The notes under the pieces: generated by a model | The model's input: only the letters and a program-made list of their open reading frames with translations | What the model was told of the DNA's origin: nothing | The model's database searches: none | Part shown: positions 1 through 6,983 of the stretch, piece after piece | Numbering within the stretch: the stretch's first letter is position 1 | How the letters are laid out: every line of letters starts with the position of its first letter | Program-made: the position numbers and the translations under genes | From: Synechococcales cyanobacterium PMM_0003 | GTDB taxonomy: Bacteria > Cyanobacteriota > Cyanobacteriia > Pseudanabaenales > Pseudanabaenaceae | Reading direction: 5' to 3' | Length of the DNA stretch: 11,304 bases | NCBI GenBank assembly: GCA_949128015.1 | Contig: CASBRC010000167.1 | Span: 1 to 11,304, forward strand

Positions 1-474
1 ACGCAGATTGACAGATACCTTCGCGAAGTTATGCCTGATATTCAGGACATCCAGAATGAACCGATTGGCAAAGATGCAAAAAGCATGATTGTTCAGTTTG
101 AAGCCAATAATCAAACGTTGAGTCTTGATTTTAAAGACTTGTCTGATGGCGAAAAATGCTTTTTCCTATGTGCTGTTGTCCTAGCTGCAAACAAATACTA
201 TAGTCCTTTTTGCTTCTGGGATGAGCCTGACAACTATCTTTCTCTATCAGAGGTAGGGCATTTCATCACAACCTTACGGCGCTCATTTAAGAATAGTGGT
301 CAGATTTTAGTAACGTCACATAATGAAGAAGCAATTCGCAAATTTTCCGACGAAAACACCTTTATACTCGATCGCAAAAGTCATCTAGAACCAACTTTGA
401 TCAGGTTGCTCAGTGATAAGCCTGTGAAAGGTGACTTGATCAGCGCTTTGATTTCTGGCGATATAGAGCTATGA
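1..474 (+). CDS. AAA/ABC-type ATPase, C-terminal part (5' truncated by window)
   Basis: The frame is open from base 1, so this is the last 157 codons of a longer gene; the ATG at 31 is internal. Seen, counting from the first codon: an ABC-like signature LSDGEK (47-52), a Walker B segment CFWDEPDN (71-78) with acidic D74-E75, and an H-loop-like LVTSH with His107. These are the C-terminal half of an ATP-binding cassette of the AAA_15/AAA_21 (OLD-like, RloA-like) kind. Walker A must lie upstream, outside the window. No membrane segments are visible, so it is probably cytosolic. The stop overlaps the next start (ATGA, 471-474), implying translational coupling with the TOPRIM-like gene. Family knowledge: such ATPases often pair with a nuclease-like partner in anti-phage systems. 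The defence role is inferred. No HIP1 octamer occurs in this gene or the next, but both are too short for that to mean much. Confidence 0.8.
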   Translation, partial: TQIDRYLREVMPDIQDIQNEPIGKDAKSMIVQFEANNQTLSLDFKDLSDGEKCFFLCAVVLAANKYYSPFCFWDEPDNYLSLSEVGHFITTLRRSFKNSGQILVTSHNEEAIRKFSDENTFILDRKSHLEPTLIRLLSDKPVKGDLISALISGDIEL

Positions 475-953
475 GTGTAAATCGGCACAAACCACATGTT
501 CTCGTACTACCCGAAGATGACGCTAATCGACAAATTGCTAACGGGTTTATTTATGACCTTGATAACAGATATATTCAGGTGCTGCCGATTGCGGCTGGTT
601 GGACAAAAGCTGTGGATCAATTTATAAATGATCATGCGCCCAGAATGAGGCAATATCCAGACCGAATGATGGTTTTATTAATCGATTTCGATAACTGTAA
701 AGATCGGCTGAGTTTCATAAAACGTCAGATCCCCAAAGATCTAGACCACAGAGTGTTCGTGATTGGCTCTTGGACTGCACCTGAGAAACTCAAAAACGAT
801 ATGGAAACAAGTTTTGAAAAAATCGGCGAATCCCTTGCTAAAGACTGTTCTGAAGACACAAATCATACATGGGGACATACTCTTCTCAACCATAATAAGC
901 GTGAGTTGACTCGGTTGCGTTTATCTGTCAAGCCACTTCTATTTGCAGGATAG
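471..953 (+). CDS. Small TOPRIM-like protein coupled to the ATPase
   Basis: This 160-residue protein has no family I can name with certainty. Near the N-terminus a beta-strand-like HVLVLPEDDANRQIANGF stretch (9-26) places Glu15 after a hydrophobic strand. A second hydrophobic strand, MMVLLIDFDN (66-75), ends in D72-x-D74. A strand, then Glu, then later DxD is the metal-binding layout of TOPRIM folds (OLD nucleases, RloB-like, DUF4276-like proteins). A third strand, RVFVIGSW, lies near residue 95, and the C-terminus is basic. There are no membrane segments. The start is set by the ATGA overlap with the ATPase stop; no Shine-Dalgarno is needed with such coupling. It could be the nuclease or effector half of a two-gene ATPase/TOPRIM system. 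It is shorter than AriB of PARIS, and the assignment rests on motif layout alone. Confidence 0.7.
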   Translation: MSVNRHKPHVLVLPEDDANRQIANGFIYDLDNRYIQVLPIAAGWTKAVDQFINDHAPRMRQYPDRMMVLLIDFDNCKDRLSFIKRQIPKDLDHRVFVIGSWTAPEKLKNDMETSFEKIGESLAKDCSEDTNHTWGHTLLNHNKRELTRLRLSVKPLLFAG

Positions 954-996
954 TCATCCAGAAAATGACTATAAGTAGGTAAGCAAAAGAAACCTT

Positions 997-1055
997 AAAA
1001 CCCCAAAAACTGTGGCGCACGCTGCGTGTGCGTCACAGCTTTTTAGATTTGGGTT
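997..1055. repeat. Palindromic hairpin after the ATPase/TOPRIM pair
   Basis: A 13-bp stem (1010-1022 with 1026-1038, two G-T pairs) closes on a TGC loop. A5 before and T5 after the stem (1005-1009, 1040-1044) extend the pairing past one mismatch, and AACCC/GGGTT shoulders extend it further. It lies 56 bp after the stop of the upstream gene. It can act as an intrinsic terminator in either direction, but the shoulders match those of the 9605-9657 palindrome, so it is also a dispersed-repeat candidate. Confidence 0.65.
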
Positions 1056-1074
1056 ATTTATTACGCTCACTTAC

Positions 1075-1103
1075 TTATATTGGCGCACCCCAAAAGATAT
1101 AAT
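1075..1103 (+). promoter_or_regulatory. Candidate pdhB promoter
   Basis: A perfect -10 hexamer TATAAT lies at 1098-1103. At 17-bp spacing the -35 position (1075-1080, TTATAT) is a weak match to TTGACA. Transcription would start near 1110, giving a leader of about 40 bases before the pdhB ATG. No other hexamer as good occurs between the hairpin and the gene. Confidence 0.45.
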
Positions 1104-1149
1104 CGCTTAAGACTTGTTTACATAATCATAGACACAATCACAAATTTAT

Positions 1150-2124
1150 ATGGCAGAGGTTACTTTTTTTAACGCCCTCAGAGCAGCGATCGATGAGGAA
1201 ATGGAGCGTGATCCAGCCGTTTATGTTTTAGGCGAAGACGTGGGGCATTATGGCGGCTCCTACAAAGTAACCAAAGACCTTTACAAGAAATATGGTGATT
1301 TGCGTTTACTCGATACCCCGATCGCAGAAAACAGCTTCACAGGTATGGCGATCGGTTCAGCGATGACTGGCTTACGCCCGATTATCGAAGGCATGAACAT
1401 GGGTTTCTTGCTACTCGCGTTCAACCAAATCTCGAACAATGCAGGGATGTTGCGCTATACATCTGGCGGAAACTTTAAAATTCCGCTCGTTATTCGTGGA
1501 CCTGGTGGCGTAGGTCGCAACCTTGGAGCCGAGCATTCACAGCGTCTCGAAACCTATTTCCAAGCAGTTCCGGGGATTAAGATGGTGGCTTGTTCTACAC
1601 CTTACAACGCTAAGGGTTTGCTCAAGTCAGCTATCCGCAACGATAATCCAATTATCTTTTTTGAGCATGTATTGCTGTACAACCTTAAAGAAGATATTCC
1701 TGATGAAGAGTATCTATTACCTCTCGACAAGGCGGAAATTGTACGGGAAGGTAGCGATGTTACCATTCTCACCTATTCAAGAATGCGCTATCACGTTCTC
1801 AAGGCAGTCGAAACTTTAGTGGAGCGGGGCTACGATCCTGAAGTAATTGACTTGATTTCGTTGAAGCCTTTGGACATGGAAACCATTGCTACTTCGTTGC
1901 GTAAAACCCATCGCGTGGTGATTGTAGAAGAAGGAATGCGTTGTGCCAGTATCGGCTCAGAAATTATTGCTTCGATCAATGACAATTACTTCGATGAGCT
2001 TGATGCACCAGTTGTAAAGCTTGCAGCATTGGATGTTCCAACTCCCTACAATGGTGGATTAGAAAACCTCACAATTCCTCAGCCTGAAGATGTGATTGCC
2101 GCAGTTGAGAAATTGCTATCTTAA
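1150..2124 (+). CDS. pdhB: Pyruvate dehydrogenase E1 component, beta subunit
   Basis: With the E1-alpha subunit it forms the thiamine-diphosphate enzyme that decarboxylates pyruvate and passes the acetyl group to the E2 lipoyl domain, giving acetyl-CoA in the cytosol. The 324 residues are the normal full length. Seen: LGEDVG (27-32), the TPP-site segment DTPIAEN with Glu60, the glycine-rich GPGGVGRN (117-124) followed by GAEHSQ with conserved His129, and the transketolase C-terminal segment [10 protein letters not shown]. The sequence resembles plastid OdpB and cyanobacterial PdhB along its whole length. There is no Shine-Dalgarno before the ATG, as is common in cyanobacteria; the start fits the conserved N-terminus [10 protein letters not shown]. 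It is transcribed alone: E1-alpha and E2 genes are absent from the window, typical of dispersed cyanobacterial pdh genes. The stop codon lies inside a terminator palindrome shared with the converging small gene. Confidence 0.97.
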   Translation: MAEVTFFNALRAAIDEEMERDPAVYVLGEDVGHYGGSYKVTKDLYKKYGDLRLLDTPIAENSFTGMAIGSAMTGLRPIIEGMNMGFLLLAFNQISNNAGMLRYTSGGNFKIPLVIRGPGGVGRNLGAEHSQRLETYFQAVPGIKMVACSTPYNAKGLLKSAIRNDNPIIFFEHVLLYNLKEDIPDEEYLLPLDKAEIVREGSDVTILTYSRMRYHVLKAVETLVERGYDPEVIDLISLKPLDMETIATSLRKTHRVVIVEEGMRCASIGSEIIASINDNYFDELDAPVVKLAALDVPTPYNGGLENLTIPQPEDVIAAVEKLLS

Positions 2125-2160
2125 AAGAGAAGGGACGCAAAGCGTCCCTTCTCTTTTAAG
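2120..2160. terminator. Bidirectional terminator palindrome between convergent genes
   Basis: Perfect 19-bp arms (2120-2138 and 2142-2160) flank an AAA loop. The outer part of each arm is A/T rich, so either strand yields a GC-rich stem followed by a U-rich run. The pdhB stop TAA (2122-2124) pairs base for base with the stop of the opposite-strand gene (2156-2158), so the element ends both reading frames and probably both transcripts. Confidence 0.88.
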
Positions 2161-2410
2161 TACATGAAGCAGATTGGAAAATCATTTGACTTGGTACTGA
2201 TACCCAAAGCCGAAATTGTTGTGCATCAGGTGTGATGACTATAGCAACACCCAGATCTAGATCTTTCCTAGATGCTGCGATCGCTTCATCTAAGCTGGTA
2301 TAAGATTTATCGGCAACAAAAGTTTTTCCTAAAAACACAATCCCTTTCTCTCTGCCACCTAGGGTTATAACTTCAATGGGACGGGCTTCACTTAATGAAT
2401 TGAGGATCAT
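2156..2410 (-). CDS. Small hypothetical protein, 84 aa
   Basis: I do not recognise a named family. The 84-residue product starts MILNSLSEARPIEV and has alternating strand-like segments (VITLGGREKGIVFLG, VAIVITPD, FRLWVSV), suggesting a small soluble alpha/beta protein; there is no signal peptide or membrane segment. The middle, KSYTSLDEAIAASRKDLDLG, looks helical and amphipathic. It is supported as a gene by balanced composition, a HIP1 site inside the frame (2277-2284), and a stop that falls at the mirror position of the pdhB stop in the shared palindrome. No Shine-Dalgarno precedes the ATG. A consensus CRP-type operator lies about 110 bp upstream and could regulate it, since no other gene starts nearby. 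The function is unknown. Confidence 0.65.
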   Translation of the reverse strand: MILNSLSEARPIEVITLGGREKGIVFLGKTFVADKSYTSLDEAIAASRKDLDLGVAIVITPDAQQFRLWVSVPSQMIFQSASCT

Positions 2411-2519
2411 GATTTAGTAAGGTGTTAAAGGATTTTTTTAGATACCTAGTATCGCTTTCTGTACATGTCCAGACGGTGATCCCAAGCTATTGTTCCTTAT
2501 GATGTTAATCGTGATAATT

Positions 2520-2535
2520 TGTGATGTAGGTCACA
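2520..2535. promoter_or_regulatory. Consensus CRP-family operator TGTGA-N6-TCACA
   Basis: Both half-sites match exactly, with six bases between them (TGTAGG), in an A/T-rich flank. This is the recognition sequence of E. coli CRP and of cyanobacterial SyCRP1. The only coding start in range is the minus-strand 84-aa gene. A -10-like CATAAG on that strand at 2496-2501 would put the site close to the -40 position (class II geometry). Occupancy and target are inferred. Confidence 0.55.
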
Positions 2536-2557
2536 TTAACTTGCTATGAAAGTGATA

Positions 2558-2662
2558 TTACAGCAGATTGCAATCAAACCAAACCCAGATTTTTGTAAAA
2601 GCCCCGCGAAGCGGGGCTTTTACAAAAAATCTAGTGGTGAGTTTGTTCGGGATTTGCTGTAA
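2558..2662. mobile_element. 105-bp MITE-like terminal-inverted-repeat element
   Basis: The ends TTACAGCA and TGCTGTAA are exact inverted repeats. Inward, the arms stay related with small indels (both carry CAAAC and AGATTTTT), and they finish in a perfect 18-bp stem (2590-2607 with 2611-2628) around a GAA loop. The whole element can therefore fold into one long hairpin. It encodes nothing; short open frames across it are by-products. I see no clear target-site duplication. It resembles a non-autonomous miniature transposon or dispersed palindrome. Confidence 0.65.
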
Positions 2663-2757
2663 GACAGAATTTGCGGCAAAATGGCTATCATTGTCAGAAA
2701 TCAAATCTCGAAATATAAGACTAGTTCCGTGGGGGGTAATGAGTCTACTATTTGTAT

Positions 2758-2798
2758 AAAAAAGCAGAAAGATTGCCTTGCAATCTTTCTGCTTTTTT
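2758..2798 (-). terminator. Terminator of tRNA-Pro
   Basis: Perfect 19-bp arms (2758-2776, 2780-2798) surround a CTT loop. On the minus strand the stem begins 6 bases after the tRNA 3' end and finishes in a run of six T. The position and U-run fit intrinsic termination of the tRNA transcript. The T/A runs are symmetric, so it could also work for plus-strand transcription. Confidence 0.85.
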
Positions 2799-2804
2799 GT
2801 AAAA

Positions 2805-2878
2805 TCGGAATGTTGGGATTTGAACCCAAGACCCCCACTACCCCAAAGTGGTGCGCTACCAAGCTGCGCTACATCCCG
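2805..2878 (-). tRNA. tRNA-Pro(GGG)
   Basis: The 74-base gene folds as a full cloverleaf on the minus strand. The acceptor stem CGGGATG pairs with CATTCCG (one G-U), the D-stem is GCGC/GCGC, the anticodon stem CCACT/AGTGG holds the loop TTGGGGT, and the T-arm is TTGGG-TTCAAAT-CCCAA. The anticodon is GGG, so it reads CCC and CCU proline codons; G37 is the base normally methylated in proline tRNAs. The discriminator is A, and CCA is not encoded. A palindromic terminator follows directly. Confidence 0.95.
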
Positions 2879-2940
2879 TTGCGTTTTTGACGCTTTCGTA
2901 TGGTAACACGACGATATCCAAATTTTACTGGTCAATAAAA

Positions 2941-2970
2941 ATTATCTCTAATAAGAGAGTTATAAATCAA
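2941..2970 (-). promoter_or_regulatory. Candidate promoter of tRNA-Pro
   Basis: On the minus strand, TTGATT (2965-2970) is followed after 18 bp by GATAAT (2941-2946), a fair sigma-70-type match. Transcription would begin near 2934, about 55 bases before the mature tRNA. The rest of 2879-3051 shows nothing I can name, so a terminator for the nuclease gene that ends at 3052 is not evident. Confidence 0.4.
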
Positions 2971-3051
2971 TCGCGTTGATGAAAATCACGAGAACTTGAA
3001 GCATAACAACCTTGTAGCAATACATAAAGGCTGCCATAAATTGCTTGATGG

Positions 3052-3867
3052 TCAAACTATAATTTCGGGAATATCGGCGATATTGCTAGGTGAAGAACTA
3101 ATTGATATATTGCCCCGATCGCAGCGATCGCGAAACTCGCAATATTTACAATCAGGACTATCAATCACTAATTTTGGATAGTTTTGAGCTTGGGCAATCG
3201 CCTTTAAAATTTGCTGCAATTTTTTTTCAGTTTGATCTTGCTCTACCTGCGAATAATCAATAATCACTGATTCGGCAGTATTAGCAAACCAATAGGTCAT
3301 CGATAATTGCTCAGGTTTATAACTCGTGGTTTTGGCTAATACATATAAATAGAGGCGAGTTTGCCAATTGTGTCTTAACTTGTCAAATGCGATCGCAACT
3401 TGATGGGTTTTCCAATCAAGGATTTGAGCTTTGCGATCGCCCAAAATCAAAAAGTCATAAATTGTCGTTAAGACAAAATGCCCTTGACCGCGATCATGAT
3501 TCTGACTATGATGCGTTGACATTTCGACTGGCATTTCGACTGGCCTTTCGATTGACATTTCTAATGTGCGCCGATGTTCACAGAGGCGATCGCCATCAAT
3601 CATCTCTGGTGGTTGGTTTTCAAAAGCTGATAACCATAATTGCAAGTTCAGATCACTATTTGCTAGTGGCAACACATCTAGCCCTAGCTCTTTTTGCTGC
3701 ATCAGCAAGTGGAAATGCGACCCTAGCAGCAACTTTTCTGTGAGTTGCAAATCAGCTTCAGGTAAACTCAAATCCTCTAAAAAACTATATTGATATTTGC
3801 GCTGACAAGTTTCCCAAATATTGAGATGTCCTTGCGAGATTGAAGTAATTGTCGGAATTGCTGTCAT
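3052..3867 (-). CDS. PD-(D/E)XK nuclease-family protein with Fe-S cysteines
   Basis: The 271-residue product resembles the RecB/AddB/Cas4-like PDDEXK_1 family of DNA exonucleases. Seen: SISQGHLNIWETC with Cys21, GSHFH (49-53), Y137-D138, a core ILDWKT (149-154) giving Asp151 and Lys153, a QTRLYLY motif at Gln169, and a C-terminal C-x2-C-x5-C (240, 243, 249). Cys21 plus the last three would ligate a 4Fe-4S cluster, as in AddB and Cas4. It probably cuts or resects DNA; no CRISPR array, cas or helicase gene is near, so its partner is unknown. The start at 3867 places the first motif about ten residues in, as is usual for this family; an in-frame ATG at 3894 adds nine residues and cannot be excluded. 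Neither start has a clear ribosome site. It is divergent from the transporter gene, 65 bp away. Residues 104-117 are encoded by an in-frame tandem repeat. Confidence 0.85.
   Translation of the reverse strand: MTAIPTITSISQGHLNIWETCQRKYQYSFLEDLSLPEADLQLTEKLLLGSHFHLLMQQKELGLDVLPLANSDLNLQLWLSAFENQPPEMIDGDRLCEHRRTLEMSIERPVEMPVEMSTHHSQNHDRGQGHFVLTTIYDFLILGDRKAQILDWKTHQVAIAFDKLRHNWQTRLYLYVLAKTTSYKPEQLSMTYWFANTAESVIIDYSQVEQDQTEKKLQQILKAIAQAQNYPKLVIDSPDCKYCEFRDRCDRGNISISSSPSNIADIPEIIV
3521..3562. repeat. 12-bp tandem repeat inside the nuclease gene
   Basis: Two identical units ATTTCGACTGGC (3521-3532, 3533-3544) are followed by a diverged third (CTTTCGATTGAC, 3545-3556) and a half unit. The period is a multiple of three, so copy changes keep the frame and only alter the number of Pro-Val-Glu-Met units in a linker ahead of the catalytic core. 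Confidence 0.8.
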
Positions 3868-3932
3868 TGCAGATTTGCGTTCTTGTAGTACCATATCGTC
3901 AAACGATCGCCATTATCTATGAATACGCCCTG

Positions 3933-6900
3933 ATGAATGCACCGAATGCACCTGTCATTCCCAACTCTAACTCTTCGATGCGTCGATTCTTAAAAATCGT
4001 CAACCTGCGACCAGACGAAGCTGAACGCACGTTTTTGATGTTTTTATTTTACGGTGCAACATCGATCGGAGCGGTTTGGCTTGAGTATTCTAGCTCCACC
4101 TTATTTCTGGAAGCCTATACAGCCGAAAAGTTAACTTGGGTATATATTGCTACCGCCTTTGTGGTGACTGCTTTTGGTGTTTTTTACTCATGGTTGCAAA
4201 AACTATTTCCCCTACGTTGGGTGATGCTAGGGATCTCCTGCCTGTTAGCCTTGCCACTACCATTTGCGTGGATGGGGCTAATGAACAAAGGCACATTCAT
4301 GTATATGGCAGCCGTTTTTGGAATCCGACTTTGGGTTGAAGCCATTTACGTACTTAGTAATATTAATAATGATATTGCAGCCAACCAGTTATTTAATATT
4401 CGGGAAATTAAACGAGCTTTTCCCTTAATTAGTACAGGGATTATTGTCGCTGAGATTGTGGGTGGTTTTTCCTATCCCTTTTTAGTAGCTTGGGGTGGAG
4501 GCGCGGCAAATATGCCCCTTGCTACTTGTGTAATGTTATTGATTGGCTCGTGTGTCCTGTTTTACCTAAGTACACGATATAAACAAGCCTTTCCCAACTC
4601 TGTCTATAACAGCGAAGAAGACAAAGAGATGTCCACTCGGGCTTTAAAGGGCAACCTCCGCAAGTATGTCTGGCTCTTGTTTGGCTTTTTTATTGCTGCC
4701 CAAATTTTATTTTTTATGATTGAGTATCAGTATCAATCACAACTGGAAATTCATCTTAAAACTGAAGAGGCGATTGGTAGCTTTTTGGGGATTTTTGGGG
4801 GGATTATGGGAGTCTTTAAGCTTGCCCTACAGCTTTTTGGCTCTAGTCGGATTATCGAACGAATTGGGGTGTTTTTTGCGGTGCTAATGCCACCTATTGG
4901 CATCATTATTACAGGCACGCTCGCAGGTTTTGCGCCATTCGGTTTGCTAGCGGGCTTTGTGGTGCTGAAATTTTTTGATGAACTATTTCGGTTTACGATT
5001 GTGGCAGCGACTGCGCCCACACTGTTTCAGGCTGTTCCAGATATGATTCGGAGCCAGATCCAATCCTTTGTCAGAGGCATCGCCGATCCTTTAGCAACAG
5101 GTGGTGCTGGGGTGCTGATTTGGGTTGTAAGTGAAATCTTTAGACGCAATAATATCAGTGATACTATTTCCGCTCATTGGTTTGCCGCAGTAATTGTCTT
5201 TGTCGCTTTTGTTTGGGTGGCAATAATTTGGTTGTTGCGGCGTGGCTATCTGGAGCTTTTGATCCAGAGTGTGGAGCGTGGTCAACTGAGCCTATCAACT
5301 GTAGATACTCGCGAAGTCCGTCGAGCCGTATCAGAATCGATGGCAAGAGCTGAGACCCAGACAGAACAATCAGCTTGTATCGACCTGCTAACAAAAATTG
5401 CACCTCAGGCTGTAGGTGAAGCGCTTGCACCGATGCTATCTCAGATGACACCAGACTTACAGGCTCAAAGTCTTGAAGCAATGTTGGAAAATCCTGAGCC
5501 TAGGTATTTGCCATATATCCGTGAAGTGATGCAATCGCCAAACGCATCGCCTCAAGTGCAGGCTTTGTGCTTACGCTATGTATTGTTGGCTGATGAAAAA
5601 AATCGCGATATTGATGGCTTGCGAAAATATCTGGGGCCAGAACAAAATCCAATTATTCGTGGTACGGCTGTAGCTTTGATGATGCGTTTGGGGGCTTCGT
5701 CACAGGTTGCTGAGGCGACTAATACTCTGCGGCATATGATTACGAGTTCGTCGCAGCCTGAAAGGGTACTGGGCTGTCGGGCTTTGGCAGAAGCCGCCTT
5801 TATGCAGTCTTTACGTTTTTATGTACCGCAGTTATTGCAAGATCCTTCGATTGAAGTTCGTTGTGCATTACTGAGAGCGATCGCAGCCACCCGTGCTAGT
5901 GAATATTTTCCATCGATTATTCGTGGTTTACATTATAAAGCGACGCGCAAAGCTGCTCATGAGGCTCTAGTGACTCTTGGTGATGATGCGATCGCAGCTT
6001 TGCTAGAGCTAGCCTATAGCGATCGCAGTCCTGATAATGTACGCATACTTGCTTGGGACATTTTGGGGGAAATTGGCTCTCAGACTTCAATTTCAGTACT
6101 TGCCAATAATTTGCCTAAATCTTGGGGTAAACATCGGCGACAAATCCTGCGTACTTTAATTCGGATTCCTCAAGAGCAGGGCATTGAAGCGATCCTTGAA
6201 CTGATGGGTCGAAGTGGCATTGAGAAAATGGTGATTCAAGAGTTGGGAGTGATGACAGAGGCTTGGGCAGGAGTTGTCGATCTGTCAGTAGATCAGCTTT
6301 CAACTACAGAAGCTGGACTATTGATCGATTCTTTGCAGAATGAAGCAATTAATAGCTTAGAACGAATTTTTTTAATGATGAAATTACTTTATTCAGCATC
6401 AGCAATTCAGGCGGCTGCCTTTAATATTTTGTCTGATTCTAAGAGCAGTCTTGCTCGTGGCATGGAAATTTTAGATAATACGGTTGACTTGAGTGTTAAG
6501 CAAATTATTTTGTCAGTGGTTGACAATCGCTCGATTGCCGAAAAATTAAGTGTTCTTGCCAACCTTCATGCTTATGAGCCTCTTTCACCATCTGACCGAT
6601 TACAACAACTTGTAGATTTACGCTATTGCCTATCAGATTGGACATTAGCTTGCTGCTTTCATGTAGCCCGTACCCAATTCTGGCGAGTGCCTGCGGATGC
6701 AATGCTGAAATGTCTAGAACATCCTACAGGCTTTGTCAGGGAATCGGTTATTTCATATCTGCAAGTTGCTTCGCCGCGATCGCTAGTCAAGGTTTTGCCA
6801 CATTTGCTAAAGGATCGCGATTCTTTAGTGCTTGCTCAAGCAAGGGCGATTTCCTATTACTTTCAAAATAATGGCAAAAATACCCTAAATCTAAGTGATA

Positions 6901-6980
6901 ATTTGCATGAGAGTACAGATATAGATACTGAGATAAAAGCCCGAATGAGCGGCAAAGCAAATGGGTATGGGGAGTCTTAG
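3933..6980 (+). CDS. MFS/nucleotide-transporter-like membrane protein with HEAT-repeat C-terminus
   Basis: The 1015-residue product has two halves. Residues about 30-433 contain roughly a dozen hydrophobic membrane segments and the stretch NIREIKRAFPLIS, reminiscent of the ATP/ADP translocase (TLC/Npt) branch related to MFS carriers. After RRGYLELLIQS near 435, the rest (about 440-1000) is soluble and helical. It carries HEAT-like repeats, for example around 569-590, 636-660, 670-715 and 929-970 (EVRCALLRAIAA, NVRILAWDILGEIG). Family knowledge: TLC/MFS-HEAT proteins occur in several bacteria, sometimes with a cyclic-nucleotide domain fused; the substrate is generally unproven. I chose ATG 3933 because the frame upstream overlaps the divergent nuclease gene and has no membrane or conserved character; ATG 3978 (MRRFLKIVNL) is an alternative. 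The next gene starts 3 bp after the stop and supplies a cNMP-binding domain, which suggests a two-subunit system. The transported substrate cannot be read from the sequence. Confidence 0.85.
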   Translation: MNAPNAPVIPNSNSSMRRFLKIVNLRPDEAERTFLMFLFYGATSIGAVWLEYSSSTLFLEAYTAEKLTWVYIATAFVVTAFGVFYSWLQKLFPLRWVMLGISCLLALPLPFAWMGLMNKGTFMYMAAVFGIRLWVEAIYVLSNINNDIAANQLFNIREIKRAFPLISTGIIVAEIVGGFSYPFLVAWGGGAANMPLATCVMLLIGSCVLFYLSTRYKQAFPNSVYNSEEDKEMSTRALKGNLRKYVWLLFGFFIAAQILFFMIEYQYQSQLEIHLKTEEAIGSFLGIFGGIMGVFKLALQLFGSSRIIERIGVFFAVLMPPIGIIITGTLAGFAPFGLLAGFVVLKFFDELFRFTIVAATAPTLFQAVPDMIRSQIQSFVRGIADPLATGGAGVLIWVVSEIFRRNNISDTISAHWFAAVIVFVAFVWVAIIWLLRRGYLELLIQSVERGQLSLSTVDTREVRRAVSESMARAETQTEQSACIDLLTKIAPQAVGEALAPMLSQMTPDLQAQSLEAMLENPEPRYLPYIREVMQSPNASPQVQALCLRYVLLADEKNRDIDGLRKYLGPEQNPIIRGTAVALMMRLGASSQVAEATNTLRHMITSSSQPERVLGCRALAEAAFMQSLRFYVPQLLQDPSIEVRCALLRAIAATRASEYFPSIIRGLHYKATRKAAHEALVTLGDDAIAALLELAYSDRSPDNVRILAWDILGEIGSQTSISVLANNLPKSWGKHRRQILRTLIRIPQEQGIEAILELMGRSGIEKMVIQELGVMTEAWAGVVDLSVDQLSTTEAGLLIDSLQNEAINSLERIFLMMKLLYSASAIQAAAFNILSDSKSSLARGMEILDNTVDLSVKQIILSVVDNRSIAEKLSVLANLHAYEPLSPSDRLQQLVDLRYCLSDWTLACCFHVARTQFWRVPADAMLKCLEHPTGFVRESVISYLQVASPRSLVKVLPHLLKDRDSLVLAQARAISYYFQNNGKNTLNLSDNLHESTDIDTEIKARMSGKANGYGES
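6969..6974 (+). promoter_or_regulatory. Shine-Dalgarno GGGGAG of the cNMP-binding gene
   Basis: GGGGAG lies in the last codons of the transporter gene, 9 bases before the ATG at 6984. It is one of the few good ribosome sites in the window. It fixes this start and supports co-translation with the transporter. Confidence 0.7.
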
Positions 6981-6983
6981 GCG

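Noticed and set aside
2568..2890. Two plus-strand short open frames in the same region
   Set aside because: They consist of the repeat element, the terminator and the antisense of the tRNA; no protein-like features or ribosome sites.
2558..2935. Minus-strand open frame of 125 codons
   Set aside because: It runs through tRNA-Pro, its terminator and the 105-bp element. The stretch VAQLGSAPLWGSGGLG is the usual false translation of a tRNA gene.
2996..3181. Plus-strand 61-codon frame
   Set aside because: It overlaps the end of the nuclease gene on the opposite strand, which has clear motifs; the small frame has none.
3052..3867. Reading the nuclease as Cas4
   Set aside because: Fe-S cysteines and the nuclease core are compatible, but there is no cas1, cas2 or array nearby and the family is broader than Cas4.
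3849..3932. N-terminal extension of the HEAT-repeat transporter
   Set aside because: It overlaps the divergent nuclease gene and would leave no room for promoters; the natural start is ATG 3933 (or 3978).
5164..5481. Minus-strand 105-codon frame and other frames within the transporter
   Set aside because: They lie inside a well-supported membrane/HEAT protein gene on the plus strand and show no protein family features.
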